NCBI GenBank assembly: GCA_900541785.1
Contig: UQKY01000022.1
Coordinates: forward strand, 1-29,630
Direction of reading: 5' to 3'
Source of the DNA: an uncultured Collinsella sp.
GTDB lineage: Bacteria; Actinomycetota; Coriobacteriia; Coriobacteriales; Coriobacteriaceae
DNA length: 29,630 nucleotides
A program made the position numbers and the translations under genes. The notes under the pieces were generated by a model. That model worked only from the letters and a program-made list of their open reading frames with translations, was not told the DNA's origin and made no database searches. Positions 1 through 8,214 of this stretch are shown here, piece by piece. How positions within the stretch are numbered: position 1 is the first letter of the stretch; each line of letters opens with the position of its first letter.

Positions 1-4
1 GGTG

Positions 5-148
5 AATACTTTTCCGCGAAGTGAACGACCTATTTTGGACCCCTGAAACATCAACACTTTTCTGGCTCTGTTTCCTGCGGTTTTGCTGGCGAAAAATGCA
101 GATGTTTCGGGGGTCCGATTTCACTCGTTCACTTCGCGGAAAAGTATT
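5..148. repeat. Long inverted-repeat (hairpin) element
   Basis: Bases 5-28 and 125-148 are perfect 24-bp inverted repeats. Inside them lies a second inverted pair, 37-52 and 101-116, 16 bp with one mismatch. Two symmetrical 8-base internal loops separate the arms, and the terminal loop is 53-100. Transcribed from either strand, this would fold into one long hairpin. No coding frame fits the structure. Its arms resemble those of a MITE or dispersed intergenic repeat, but a single copy in the window cannot show mobility. No transposase is adjacent, and I cannot see a clear target-site duplication. Confidence 0.85.
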
Positions 149-270
149 AGACCTCGATTTGTTGGGTTGGGGGAGAGCCTTTCTTGGATGCCGGAGGTGT
201 ACGCTGCGGCAGGCGGATCGCCAGAAGTCGACTGTTCCGCGCCTGAAGATTTCCAAAAAGTTAACCTTTG

Positions 271-299
271 TTGACCTTAATAGTTAGATAAACTAAACT
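271..299 (+). promoter_or_regulatory. Sigma-70-type promoter for the metal-transport operon
   Basis: TTGACC (271-276) and TAAACT (294-299) are separated by exactly 17 bp. They lie about 90 bp upstream of the first start codon, in an AT-rich patch inside GC-rich sequence. The palindrome at 279-302 overlaps the -10 element, as expected for a repressed promoter. Confidence 0.55.
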
Positions 300-302
300 A
301 TT
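279..302. promoter_or_regulatory. Palindromic operator candidate over the -10 element
   Basis: AATAGTT (279-285) and AACTATT (296-302) form a hyphenated palindrome, with an inner TTAG/CTAA pair (284-287 and 293-296). The TTAG...CTAA shape recalls sites of DtxR/MntR-family metal sensors, and the downstream operon encodes a metal-transporting P-type ATPase. The link to a particular regulator is inference. Confidence 0.45.
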
Positions 303-386
303 TTCCAAAAGTGTGCTCGAGCAAACTTGTTTACTCGGGTGCTGAGGCACCGTGCCGCGCCCAATGCGGCAAAAGGGAGAAGCAAC

Positions 387-632
387 ATGAAGAAGTCGAC
401 GTTTAACACCCTGCTTGTCGGTGGCGGTTTTCTGCTTGGCACGGCCGGCATCAAGCTGCTTACCAGCGCTCCGGTCAAGAATGCCTGCGTGCAGGGTATC
501 GCGTGCGGTATGCGCGTCAAGAACTGCTACCAGGACATGGTCGAGCAGGCCAAGGCCAATGTCGATGACATGGTTGCCGAGGCTGCCTACATCACCCAGA
601 GCGAGGCCGCTGCTGACGAGGCAGCCGAGTAA
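387..632 (+). CDS. DUF6110-like small membrane-associated protein
   Basis: This 81-residue protein is the first gene of the P-type ATPase operon; the ATPase starts 18 bp after its stop. Residues 6-25 form one short hydrophobic stretch with glycines (LLVGGGFLLGTAGIKLL). A basic, cysteine-containing middle and an acidic, alanine-rich tail follow. From memory this fits the DUF6110 family, small proteins found beside heavy-metal P-type ATPases; I could not search to confirm. A role as an accessory or partner of the ATPase is inferred from position only. The ATG at 387 was chosen because a purine-rich ribosome site (aaagggag) lies just upstream and the hydrophobic segment starts soon after. A longer in-frame start at 327 lacks these features. 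Confidence 0.75.
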   Translation: MKKSTFNTLLVGGGFLLGTAGIKLLTSAPVKNACVQGIACGMRVKNCYQDMVEQAKANVDDMVAEAAYITQSEAAADEAAE

Positions 633-650
633 CGCTCCCAGGCACAAACT

Positions 651-2726
651 ATGAGATTCTCGATTATTAGCGAGATCCCCGGCAGGACCCGTCTTCAATT
701 GGCGGGTCCTGTGCCAGAGAGCGATCTCGATGCACTTCTTAAGCTCAGCGGCGATTTCGACGGCGTGCGCAAAGTGCGCGTTTATGGCCGTATTGGCCAG
801 ATGGCGCTCGAATATGACGAGCAGTGTCGTGCGGGCGTGCTCGACGCCTTGGGTGCGCTCGATGCCCAGGCCATTGCCGACGCAAAGACGGGTTACGTGA
901 TGCAGCTTGAGCCACGCAAGCACAAGCTCGTCATGGATCTTGCCACACTTATCGGCGCCCACTACGCGCGCCGCTGGTTCCTGCCTACGCCGCTGCGTGC
1001 CATCTTTGTCGTGGCCGGTTACATGACCTTTTTGCGTGCCGCCCTCCACGAGCTCGCGCAGCCGCGCCTGACCGTTCCCGTACTCGACGCTTCGGCCATC
1101 GGCATTTCGTTCGTCAAACGTGATGTCGACACCGCGGGCCAGACAATGTTCCTGCTCAACGTGGGCGAGCTGCTCGAGGACTACACACGCGCCATGAGCG
1201 AAAACGAGCTCATCAACTCGCTGCTTGATGTGCCCGACAAGGCGCAAAAGGTCGTCGGCGACACCGAGGTAAGCGTTGCCGCGACCGAGCTTGAGCCCGG
1301 CGACTTGGTCGCCGTTCGCACCGGCATGTCCATCTGCATCGACGGCGTGGTCGAGCAGGGAAGCGCCATGGTTAACCAGGCGACCCTGACCGGCGAGCCG
1401 CTTGCCGTCGAGCGCAGCGCGGGCGACGATGTATTCGCCGGCACCGTCGTGGAAGACGGCAGTATCTTGGTGCGTGTGCGCGCCAACACGGCTCAGACCA
1501 AGCTCCGCTCGATCGTCTCGCTCGTGCAGGCGGCCGACTCGCTCAAGTCCGAGGGCCAGTCGCACATGGAAGACCTCGCCAACAAGATCGTCCCGTGGAA
1601 CTTCCTGCTCGCGGGCCTGGTTGCGCTTACCACCCGCAGCCTCATCAAGACCTCAGCGGCGCTGATGGTCGACTACTCGTGCGCACTTAAACTCACGGGT
1701 TCGGTCGCCGTCATGACCGCTATGAGCGATGCCGCCAAGATGGGCGTCATGGTCAAGGGCGCGAAGTACTTTGAGTCGTTTGCCAAGGCCGATACCATCG
1801 TGTTTGATAAGACCGGCACGCTCACCGAGGCGCAGCCGCGTCTTGCCTGCGTGCTCACCACCGATGGCTGGAGCGAGGACGAGGTTCTGCGCCTTTCCGC
1901 CTGCTTGGAGGAGCATTTCCCGCATCCGGTGGCGCGTGCCGTGGTCAACGCCGCCCGCGAGCGCGGGCTCGAGCACCGCGAGCGTCACGCTGCGGTCGAG
2001 TACATCGTGGCGCACGGCATCGCTTCGTCCATTGAAGGGCGTCGCGTCATCATCGGTTCCGCGCACTTTGTGTTTGAGGACGAGGGTGCGCAGCTCGAGT
2101 CCGACATCAAGGAGCAAATCGACCTCAAGATGCAGGGCCTGTCGCCGCTGTATCTGGCGGTCGATGGCAAGGTCGTCGGCGTACTCGGCATCGAGGATCC
2201 GCTCAAGCCCGGGGTCCGCGAGGCCATCGCCGACCTGCATGCGCTGGGCGTCAAGCATGTCGTTATGCTCACGGGCGACTCCGAGCGCACAGCCGAGCGC
2301 ATTGCGCGAGAGGCGGGGGTCGACGAGTTTAAGGCCGAGCTGCTGCCCGAGGACAAGTACGCCTATGTGGAGCGAATTAAGAGCGAGGGGCGCCACGTTG
2401 CCATGGTGGGCGACGGCGTCAACGATTCGCCGGCGCTCGGTTTGGCCGACGTGGGCCTGGCGATGGGTGGCGGAAGCGACATCGCCAAGGAGGTCGCCGA
2501 TATCATCCTGACTGATACGGATCTCGCCGCGATCGTGCGCCTGCGCCGCATGAGCCGGGGCCTCGTTGATCGTCTGACGAGCTCCTACTCTAAGGTGATG
2601 CTCACCAACTCAGCGCTCCTGGCGCTGGGCATTACCGGCGCGATTACCCCGCAGGCGTCGTCGCTGTTGCACAACGGCTCGACGATTGCGTACAGCTTGG
2701 ACAACGCGAAAGCGTATCTGCGTTAG
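651..2726 (+). CDS. Heavy-metal-translocating P-type ATPase (P1B)
   Basis: This 691-residue pump should move a transition metal across the cytoplasmic membrane using ATP. Visible landmarks are the actuator TGE (about residue 247), the phosphorylated aspartate in DKTGTLT (about 386), the P1B histidine-proline pair in EEHFPHP (about 423) and the hinge GDGVND (about 586). Transmembrane segments lie near residues 115-160, 315-360 and 645-670. The N-terminus (about 1-65) resembles an HMA fold but lacks the CxxC metal site. The membrane motif before the P-domain reads DYSCALKL rather than CPC, so copper or zinc specificity cannot be assumed. The C-terminal LHNGSTI motif is typical of this branch. 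The operator upstream hints at manganese or iron control, which is inference. The ATG at 651 follows the DUF6110-like gene by 18 bp. Confidence 0.92.
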   Translation: MRFSIISEIPGRTRLQLAGPVPESDLDALLKLSGDFDGVRKVRVYGRIGQMALEYDEQCRAGVLDALGALDAQAIADAKTGYVMQLEPRKHKLVMDLATLIGAHYARRWFLPTPLRAIFVVAGYMTFLRAALHELAQPRLTVPVLDASAIGISFVKRDVDTAGQTMFLLNVGELLEDYTRAMSENELINSLLDVPDKAQKVVGDTEVSVAATELEPGDLVAVRTGMSICIDGVVEQGSAMVNQATLTGEPLAVERSAGDDVFAGTVVEDGSILVRVRANTAQTKLRSIVSLVQAADSLKSEGQSHMEDLANKIVPWNFLLAGLVALTTRSLIKTSAALMVDYSCALKLTGSVAVMTAMSDAAKMGVMVKGAKYFESFAKADTIVFDKTGTLTEAQPRLACVLTTDGWSEDEVLRLSACLEEHFPHPVARAVVNAARERGLEHRERHAAVEYIVAHGIASSIEGRRVIIGSAHFVFEDEGAQLESDIKEQIDLKMQGLSPLYLAVDGKVVGVLGIEDPLKPGVREAIADLHALGVKHVVMLTGDSERTAERIAREAGVDEFKAELLPEDKYAYVERIKSEGRHVAMVGDGVNDSPALGLADVGLAMGGGSDIAKEVADIILTDTDLAAIVRLRRMSRGLVDRLTSSYSKVMLTNSALLALGITGAITPQASSLLHNGSTIAYSLDNAKAYLR

Positions 2727-2745
2727 GGTTTTCGATTGAGCTTAT

Positions 2746-2792
2746 GGCCTGCACCCGGGCGGTACCGCAGCCGCCAGGGTGCAGGCCTTTTT
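2746..2792 (+). terminator. Rho-independent terminator of the ATPase operon
   Basis: An 11-bp GC-rich stem (2746-2756 with 2777-2787) is followed by TTTTT at 2788-2792. It sits 20 bp after the ATPase stop. The T-run touches the stop codon of the convergent minus-strand gene. Confidence 0.85.
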
Positions 2793-3225
2793 AGGCAAGT
2801 GCAGCTTTGATGGCAGGGGCTTCGGTGAGCTGCTCGGCTGCCTTTTCGTCGGAGCTGTCGAGTGCTGCCAGACTGCGGTAGACCCACTCGTTGACCTGGG
2901 TGTTCTTGACGCCTGCGGTCTGCATAAGGGCGCCTACCTCGCGGATTGCTGCGAACAGATCGACTTTGGGACCCGCGAGCTCGACCTCGATGCCGTGGTA
3001 GGCGGCCACGCCGCGGTTCTCACTCACGTGGTCGATAAAGCCCTCGACGGTCTCAAGCTGCTGGGCGAGAGCTGCATCATCGTCAGCGTCCAGCGCGACG
3101 AGTGCGTTCGATACCGTGAGGGCGGGATGTCCGCAGGGGACAAAGCCTTCGATGACATCCATGGCTTCGGTAATGGTTGTGCCCAGGCCTGCGAGGGCAT
3201 TGACGAGTTGCTGTTTGGTATCCAT
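2791..3225 (-). CDS. Hypothetical protein, 144 residues
   Basis: I do not recognise a family. The protein is acidic and alanine-rich, looks helical and soluble, and has no signal peptide or membrane segment. A single cysteine lies in a VPCGHPAL stretch near residue 31. Codon use is normal for the window and the frame is intact. The ATG at 3225 has a good ribosome site (aaagga) a few bases upstream. It converges on the P-type ATPase operon and is divergent from ssrA. Neither neighbour suggests a function. Confidence 0.7.
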   Translation of the reverse strand: MDTKQQLVNALAGLGTTITEAMDVIEGFVPCGHPALTVSNALVALDADDDAALAQQLETVEGFIDHVSENRGVAAYHGIEVELAGPKVDLFAAIREVGALMQTAGVKNTQVNEWVYRSLAALDSSDEKAAEQLTEAPAIKAALA

Positions 3226-3462
3226 AACGGTCCTTTCGACGGGTCAGTTGTGCTTGGCGAAAATATACGTGACGAGATCGGTAGCAAAAGTGCGAAGTGC
3301 GGCGCACATTGGGGTCTTCACAGCTCGTGCATAGAACAGCTGTCCGCTTTCAGAACGTGGTAAGATAACACTCCACAAGCGGGGCTCGCCCCGTATGTTC
3401 CTTGAAAAGTCGACGGGTGTTGGGTACTCGTGCCCAATGCTATCCAGACTTTCCCGACATTC

Positions 3463-3826
3463 GGGGGCGACTGGTTTCGACACGATAGCTCTGAGAGAGG
3501 AAGCAAGCCGAGGTCTCCTCGCCTCGTTAAACAGGGGTACCGTCAAATTGAATTGACAACAACTCTTCTTTTGAGCCTATGGCTCTCGCTGCTTAGTTTA
3601 TAGCGGCGCGTCAACCCGGTGATTTCCCCGACACCGGCGCGACGTCATTTTAGGGGAATGCTCCTGCGCACGTAATCGGTATAGCGCAGGCTAAGACTGA
3701 ACCGGTTAGGACGCCGCGAGCGTGTCGCTGCGCGCAAAGCGTCCGAGATAAAACCAGCGACTGAGCTTGGAGATGCCAATCAGGGGGCTTTCGTGGACCG
3801 GAGTTCGATTCTCCGCGCCTCCACCA
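3463..3826 (+). ncRNA. ssrA: Transfer-messenger RNA (tmRNA)
   Basis: The 364-nt one-piece tmRNA rescues stalled ribosomes with SmpB. The 5' end (gggggcga, then ctggtttcgac) pairs over 7 bp with 3816-3822 (cgcctcc) to give the acceptor stem, followed by A and an encoded CCA ending at 3826. The T-arm gttcgattc lies at 3803-3811. The tag reading frame ends in Ala-Leu-Ala-Ala-stop at 3585-3596. The longest possible tag is IDNNSSFEPMALAA, because an in-frame TGA lies at 3549-3551. The resume codon is therefore ATT at 3552 or a codon shortly after it. An intrinsic terminator follows directly. Confidence 0.95.
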
Positions 3827-3836
3827 ATAGTCACAG

Positions 3837-3868
3837 GCAGGTAGAGAAGTGTCTCTACCTGCTTTTTT
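3837..3868 (+). terminator. Intrinsic terminator of ssrA
   Basis: A perfect 11-bp stem (3837-3847 with 3852-3862), a 4-nt loop and TTTTTT at 3863-3868 lie 10 bp after the tmRNA CCA end. Confidence 0.93.
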
Positions 3869-3880
3869 ATTACATATAGA

Positions 3881-4017
3881 TACCGCGGAGAATCGAACTC
3901 TATGCAGGGCGCGGGCGTAAAGAAAACGCGTAAGCGTTTTTAGCCCGCGGGCGAGGACGCCGGCAGGCGGCCGAAGCCGGTGCGGATTTGCGAAGCAAAT
4001 ACGCGGATTCTCCGCGC
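3881..4017 (+). repeat. ssrA-3'-end-derived repeat element, copy 1
   Basis: Bases 3884-3900 (cgcggagaatcgaactc) are the exact reverse complement of the tmRNA T-arm/acceptor region 3801-3817. The element ends at 4006-4017 with gattctccgcgc, a direct 12-bp match to tmRNA 3807-3818. The outer parts are therefore inverted with respect to each other. Between them lie a nested hairpin (cgcgggc and gcccgcg around aaaacgc-gtaa-gcgtttt, about 3911-3949) and a second small hairpin (gatttgc-gaa-gcaaat). No open frame is convincing. A related module occurs at 25827-25894 on the minus strand. Confidence 0.8.
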
Positions 4018-4091
4018 AACGCCCCAGCCAGATATAGATGCGATGCCGATTAAGCTCCGGCTGCCCATGCCTCGCTTCAACGCAAGCCCCC

Positions 4092-4135
4092 TACCGCGGA
4101 GAATCGAACTCTGTGCAGGGCGCGGGCGTAAAGAA
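4092..4135 (+). repeat. ssrA-3'-end-derived repeat, partial copy 2
   Basis: The 44 bases match 3881-3924 with one difference (position 4113, G for A), including the 17-nt reverse complement of the tmRNA 3' end. The copy stops where copy 1 enters its aaaacgc hairpin. The 74 bp between the copies and the 131 bp to the next gene contain no gene that I can see. Confidence 0.85.
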
Positions 4136-4266
4136 GGCACCGCGGCAACGCAGAGTGGGACGCGCTTTCCCGCCGACCGCCCCGTCCTCCGCAACTCCAA
4201 AACCTGTGCGCTCTCTATCTCAAAACTGGGTAGAAGAAAGCCAAAACGCAATCGCAGGAGGTCAAT

Positions 4267-5145
4267 ATGACTGCAGAAGATAAGGCAAAGAACGCCGGCA
4301 AGGTCGCGCTCGTTTTGGAGGGCGGCAGCTTCCGCGGGCAGTTTACCGCCGGCGTGCTCGACGTCCTCATGGAGGCCGGCGTCGAGATTCCGGCTGTCTA
4401 CGGTGTATCGGCCGGCGCCCTCAACGGCGTGAACTACAAGTCGCACCAGATCGGCCGTGCCAACCGCATCAACCTGGCTTTCTGCAACGACAGCCGCTTC
4501 ATGGGCGCCGCATCGTTTGCGTCCACGGGCTCTATTGTGGGATATGACTTTATCTTCAACGATGTCCAGGACCGCCTGGATCCCTTTGACAACGAGACGT
4601 TCGACGCGAGCCCCATCGAGATGTACGCCGTTGCGACGGACATGCTGTTTGGAACCGCTGCCTACCTGCCGGTCAAAAGTGCCGTGCTCGATCTCGACGC
4701 TGTGCGCGCATCGACCTCGTTGCCGCTGGTGACGCCGCCGGTCGAGATTGACGGGCACAAATACGTCGACGGCGGCGTAGCCGATTCGGTCCCCATCGAG
4801 CACGTGCTGGAGGAGGCGGGCTTCGATCGCGCGGTTGTCATTGTCACGCAGGACCGCTCGTACGAGAAAAAGCCCTACGAGTTTATGCCCGCCGCACGCG
4901 CCCGCTATGCCGACTACCCCTACTTGCTCGAGGCTATCGAGACGCGCCACGACCGCTATAACATCCAGCGCATGCATCTGTGGAAGTATGAGCGCGAGGG
5001 CCGTGCGTTGGTCGTCGCTCCGCAAAAGCCGGTCGAGGTCGGTCACGTTGAGCACGATCCGGCAAAGCTGCTCGACCTGTATATTCAGGGCCGCCAGGAG
5101 GCAAAGCGCTTGCTGGGAGATATCGAGGCGTTTGTCGAGCGCTAG
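4267..5145 (+). CDS. Patatin-like phospholipase
   Basis: This 292-residue soluble acyl hydrolase has the patatin Ser-Asp dyad. The glycine-rich oxyanion region is LEGGSFRGQF (about residues 17-26). The nucleophile is in GVSAG (about 46-50, GxSxG) and the aspartate is in VDGGVADS (about 167-174, the DGG/A motif). Length and motif order fit the bacterial RssA/YjjU-like group acting on phospholipid or other acyl esters; the substrate is unknown. A clear ribosome site (caggagg) lies 5 bp before the ATG. It has no signal peptide. It stands alone between the ssrA repeat region and the rplM promoter, with no terminator visible after it. Confidence 0.9.
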   Translation: MTAEDKAKNAGKVALVLEGGSFRGQFTAGVLDVLMEAGVEIPAVYGVSAGALNGVNYKSHQIGRANRINLAFCNDSRFMGAASFASTGSIVGYDFIFNDVQDRLDPFDNETFDASPIEMYAVATDMLFGTAAYLPVKSAVLDLDAVRASTSLPLVTPPVEIDGHKYVDGGVADSVPIEHVLEEAGFDRAVVIVTQDRSYEKKPYEFMPAARARYADYPYLLEAIETRHDRYNIQRMHLWKYEREGRALVVAPQKPVEVGHVEHDPAKLLDLYIQGRQEAKRLLGDIEAFVER

Positions 5146-5208
5146 TGTCGCGACGTCATGACCCATGGACGACATGTGCAGAAACTCTGGTCAGAGCCAA
5201 AATACCTG

Positions 5209-5236
5209 TTGACTCGGGCGGCGAGCGGGGTAATAT
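5209..5236 (+). promoter_or_regulatory. Promoter of rplM-rpsI
   Basis: TTGACT (5209-5214) and TAATAT (5231-5236) have a 16-bp spacer, about 65 bp before rplM. The short leader contains cagag/ctctg arms (about 5251-5271) that could form a small hairpin. Whether this is an L13 autoregulatory leader is unproven. Confidence 0.7.
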
Positions 5237-5302
5237 GGACGGGTTACTTGCAGAGCCCCGTGAATCTCTGTAACAACACGTACTGTACATGGAGGAGTCT
5301 AA

Positions 5303-5746
5303 GTGATTTCGAAATCGACTCACTACGCCAAGCAGGGCGAGGTCCAGCGCAACTGGGTTCTCGTCGACGCCGATGGTGCTGTCCTGGGCCGTCTTGCCAC
5401 CCAGATCGCAATGATCCTGCGCGGTAAGAACAAGCCCCAGTTCACGCCCAACAGCGACTGCGGCGACTTCGTTGTCGTCATCAACGCCGATAAGGTCCAG
5501 CTTACCGGTAACAAGGCCGACACGAAGACCTATTATCGCCACAGCGGCTACAACGGCGGCCTCAAGGCTGAGAGCTTCCGCCAGGCTATGGAGAAGCACC
5601 CGGAGAAGGTCATCGAGCGCGCCGTTCGCGGCATGCTGCCCAAGACCACCCTCGGCCGTGCCCAGATGACCAAGCTTAAGGTCTACGCTGGTGCCGAGCA
5701 TCCGCACGCTGCCCAGAACCCCACGAAGATTGAGCTGGAGGCTTAA
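5303..5746 (+). CDS. rplM: 50S ribosomal protein L13 (uL13)
   Basis: This 147-residue protein has the standard L13 length. It binds 23S rRNA early in assembly of the large subunit. Recognisable family segments are WVLVDADGAVLGRLATQIA near residues 19-37, the VVINADKVQLTGNK strand, YYRHSGYNGGLK, and AVRGMLPKTTLGR near 112-124. The start is GTG at 5303, preceded by a strong ggagg ribosome site. It lies 2 bp upstream of rpsI, the usual bacterial pairing. Confidence 0.97.
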   Translation: MISKSTHYAKQGEVQRNWVLVDADGAVLGRLATQIAMILRGKNKPQFTPNSDCGDFVVVINADKVQLTGNKADTKTYYRHSGYNGGLKAESFRQAMEKHPEKVIERAVRGMLPKTTLGRAQMTKLKVYAGAEHPHAAQNPTKIELEA

Positions 5747-5748
5747 AG

Positions 5749-6144
<396 letters not shown>

Positions 6145-6175
6145 GGTTTTATCTCCTTACGAGATACAATGTACA

Positions 6176-6217
6176 AGCGGGGCCTGCCGATTGCTCGGCG
6201 GGTCCCGCTTTTCTTTT
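6176..6217 (+). terminator. Intrinsic terminator after rpsI
   Basis: The GC-rich hairpin (agcggggcctgccga pairing across ttgc with tcggcgggtcccgct) is followed by a T-rich tract at 6209-6217. Confidence 0.9.
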
Positions 6218-6267
6218 TCGACTAGGGTGGGCGACTGCGTTTTGCCCACTTGGGAAGGAGCGATCCT

Positions 6268-7605
6268 ATGCCCCAGAACATCTTCGGTACCGACGGCGTC
6301 CGTGGCGTCGCCAATGCCGACCTTTCGTGCGACCTCGCGTTTCGCCTGGGCCGCGCGGCGACCAAGTTTCTTGGTCCGGACATCTGCATCGGCCGCGACA
6401 CGCGTCTTTCGGGTACCATGCTCGAGAGCGCGCTGACCGCCGGCATTATGGCCGAGGGCGGCCGCCCGCACTGCTGCGGCGTCATTCCTACGCCGGCCGT
6501 GGCGCTGCTCACCGTCCAAAACGAGCTCGATGGCGGCATCGTCATCTCTGCTTCGCACAATCCGCCCGAGTTCAACGGCATCAAGTTCTTTAGCCGCAAG
6601 GGCATGAAGCTTCCCGATGCGGTTGAGGAAGAGATCAGCGCTTGGGTCATGTCCGAGGAGGCCATGGCTGCCGACACGCTGCCGACCGGCGCCGGTGTGG
6701 GCCACATCATCAAGATGAAGGATGCCCGCAAGGCCTATGTCGATCATGCCATCAGCACGCTCGACGGCCTTAAGCTCGATGGCCTGGTCGTTGCCGTCGA
6801 CTGCGGTCACGGCGCTTCGTGCCAGACCACGCCTGCCGCGCTGCAGCGCCTGGGCGCCACGGTCCACGCCATCAACACCGATTACTGCGGCACCGACATT
6901 AACGTCGAGTGCGGCTCCACGCACCTTGAGCCCCTGCGCGAGCTTGTGCTGCGCACTCACGCCGATATCGGCCTGGCCCACGACGGCGACGCCGATCGCG
7001 TGCTGTTCGTGGACAGCGAGGGCAACGAGATCGATGGCGACTACATTCTTGCCATCTGTGGCTCCGACCTTGCTGCTCGCGGTAAGCTCGCCAACTCCGA
7101 GATCGTCTCGACCGTTATGTGCAACCTCGGTTTCTCCATCGCCATGAAGGAGCAGGGCTTTGAGATGGTTCAGACCGCCGTGGGCGACCGCTATGTTCTT
7201 GAGCGCATGCTCGAGGACGGTGCCGTCATCGGCGGCGAGCAGTCCGGCCATATCATCTTCCTGGAGCACAACACCACCGGCGACGGCTTGGTGACGGCCC
7301 TGCAGCTTCTGGCCGTGCTCAAGCGCACCGGTCGCACCCTCACCGACCTTGCCGGCATCATGAAGAAGTACCCGCAGGTGCTCGTCAACGTGCATTCGGA
7401 CAACAAGGCCGGCCTGGACGATTGCCAGCCCATTTGGGACGCCGTCGCTGCCGCCGAGAAGGAGCTCAATGGTCGCGGCCGCATCTTGGTGCGCCCGAGC
7501 GGTACCGAGCCGCTGGTTCGCGTTATGGCCGAGGCGGAGACGCACGAGCTGACTCAGCGCGTTGTCGACGACATCGTCGAGGTTGTCAAGCGCGAACTTC
7601 CCTAA
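6268..7605 (+). CDS. glmM: Phosphoglucosamine mutase
   Basis: This 445-residue enzyme interconverts glucosamine-6-phosphate and glucosamine-1-phosphate on the way to UDP-GlcNAc and peptidoglycan. It starts with IFGTDGVRG. The phospho-serine loop is ISASHNPPEFNGIKFF (about residues 95-110), the magnesium loop is DGDADR (about 237-242), and the phosphate-binding loop near the C-terminus is RPSGTEPLVRVMAE. All four mutase signatures are intact. The ATG at 6268 is supported by gggaaggag upstream; a longer frame from 6250 would run through that ribosome site. It precedes the EIIA and nagB genes, so the three form an amino-sugar/PTS neighbourhood. Confidence 0.96.
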   Translation: MPQNIFGTDGVRGVANADLSCDLAFRLGRAATKFLGPDICIGRDTRLSGTMLESALTAGIMAEGGRPHCCGVIPTPAVALLTVQNELDGGIVISASHNPPEFNGIKFFSRKGMKLPDAVEEEISAWVMSEEAMAADTLPTGAGVGHIIKMKDARKAYVDHAISTLDGLKLDGLVVAVDCGHGASCQTTPAALQRLGATVHAINTDYCGTDINVECGSTHLEPLRELVLRTHADIGLAHDGDADRVLFVDSEGNEIDGDYILAICGSDLAARGKLANSEIVSTVMCNLGFSIAMKEQGFEMVQTAVGDRYVLERMLEDGAVIGGEQSGHIIFLEHNTTGDGLVTALQLLAVLKRTGRTLTDLAGIMKKYPQVLVNVHSDNKAGLDDCQPIWDAVAAAEKELNGRGRILVRPSGTEPLVRVMAEAETHELTQRVVDDIVEVVKRELP

Positions 7606-7676
7606 TGGTCAATATCGGGTGCCAAGTGGTAAACTGTTAAGGCTATTTTGATTGATTGGTATGTCCGAGGGGGAGC

Positions 7677-8174
7677 ATGTTCACTAAAGTCCTAAGGTCT
7701 TTTGGTATGCGTGGTCGAGTCCTTACGCTGGATGCTCCCATCTCGGGCGACGTCATTCCGCTCTCCGAGGTAAACGATCAGACGTTTGCCACCGGCCTTT
7801 TGGGCCAGGGCGTGGCGATTCAGCCTACCGGCACGCGCGTGATTGCGCCGGCAGACGCCAAGGTCGAGGCCATTTTTCCCACGGGACACGCCGTTGCGCT
7901 TAACACGGTCGATGGTCTGGACGTGCTCATCCACGTTGGTTTGGACACTGTTCAGCTCGAGGGCAAGCACTTTACCGTACATGCGCAAGTGGGCGACATC
8001 GTCCATAAGGGCGATGTGCTCATCGAGTTCGATCGCGAGGCAATTGCTGCCGAGGGTTACGATGTGACGGTTCCTATCTTGGTGTGCAACTCCGTTGAGT
8101 TCTCGAGCATCAAGGGTTCTATTGGCGAGCATGTCGAGGAGATGGACCAACTCATCGTCGCTCGCGAGCGCTAG
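7677..8174 (+). CDS. crr: PTS glucose-type EIIA component
   Basis: This 165-residue soluble protein has the EIIA-Glc fold. The conserved supporting histidine is in GHAVAL (about residue 70) and the phosphorylated histidine is in LIHVGLDTVQLEG (about residue 85). The start at 7677 has an overlapping gaggggga ribosome site; an upstream in-frame ATG at 7656 has none. It would accept phosphate from HPr and pass it to a sugar-specific EIIB/EIIC, neither of which is in the window. In enterics EIIA-Glc also controls carbon regulation; I do not assume that role here. Its position between glmM and nagB suggests a link to amino-sugar uptake. Confidence 0.9.
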   Translation: MFTKVLRSFGMRGRVLTLDAPISGDVIPLSEVNDQTFATGLLGQGVAIQPTGTRVIAPADAKVEAIFPTGHAVALNTVDGLDVLIHVGLDTVQLEGKHFTVHAQVGDIVHKGDVLIEFDREAIAAEGYDVTVPILVCNSVEFSSIKGSIGEHVEEMDQLIVARER

Positions 8175-8214
8175 TGAGCGCGCTTGGCCTTTAGCCTACA
8201 ATTCGAACACGTTT

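Noticed and set aside
261..1565. Long minus-strand open frame opposite the P-type ATPase
   Set aside because: It is antisense to a clear P-type ATPase with all motifs. The frame is a by-product of GC-rich codon bias, and its product has no recognisable domain.
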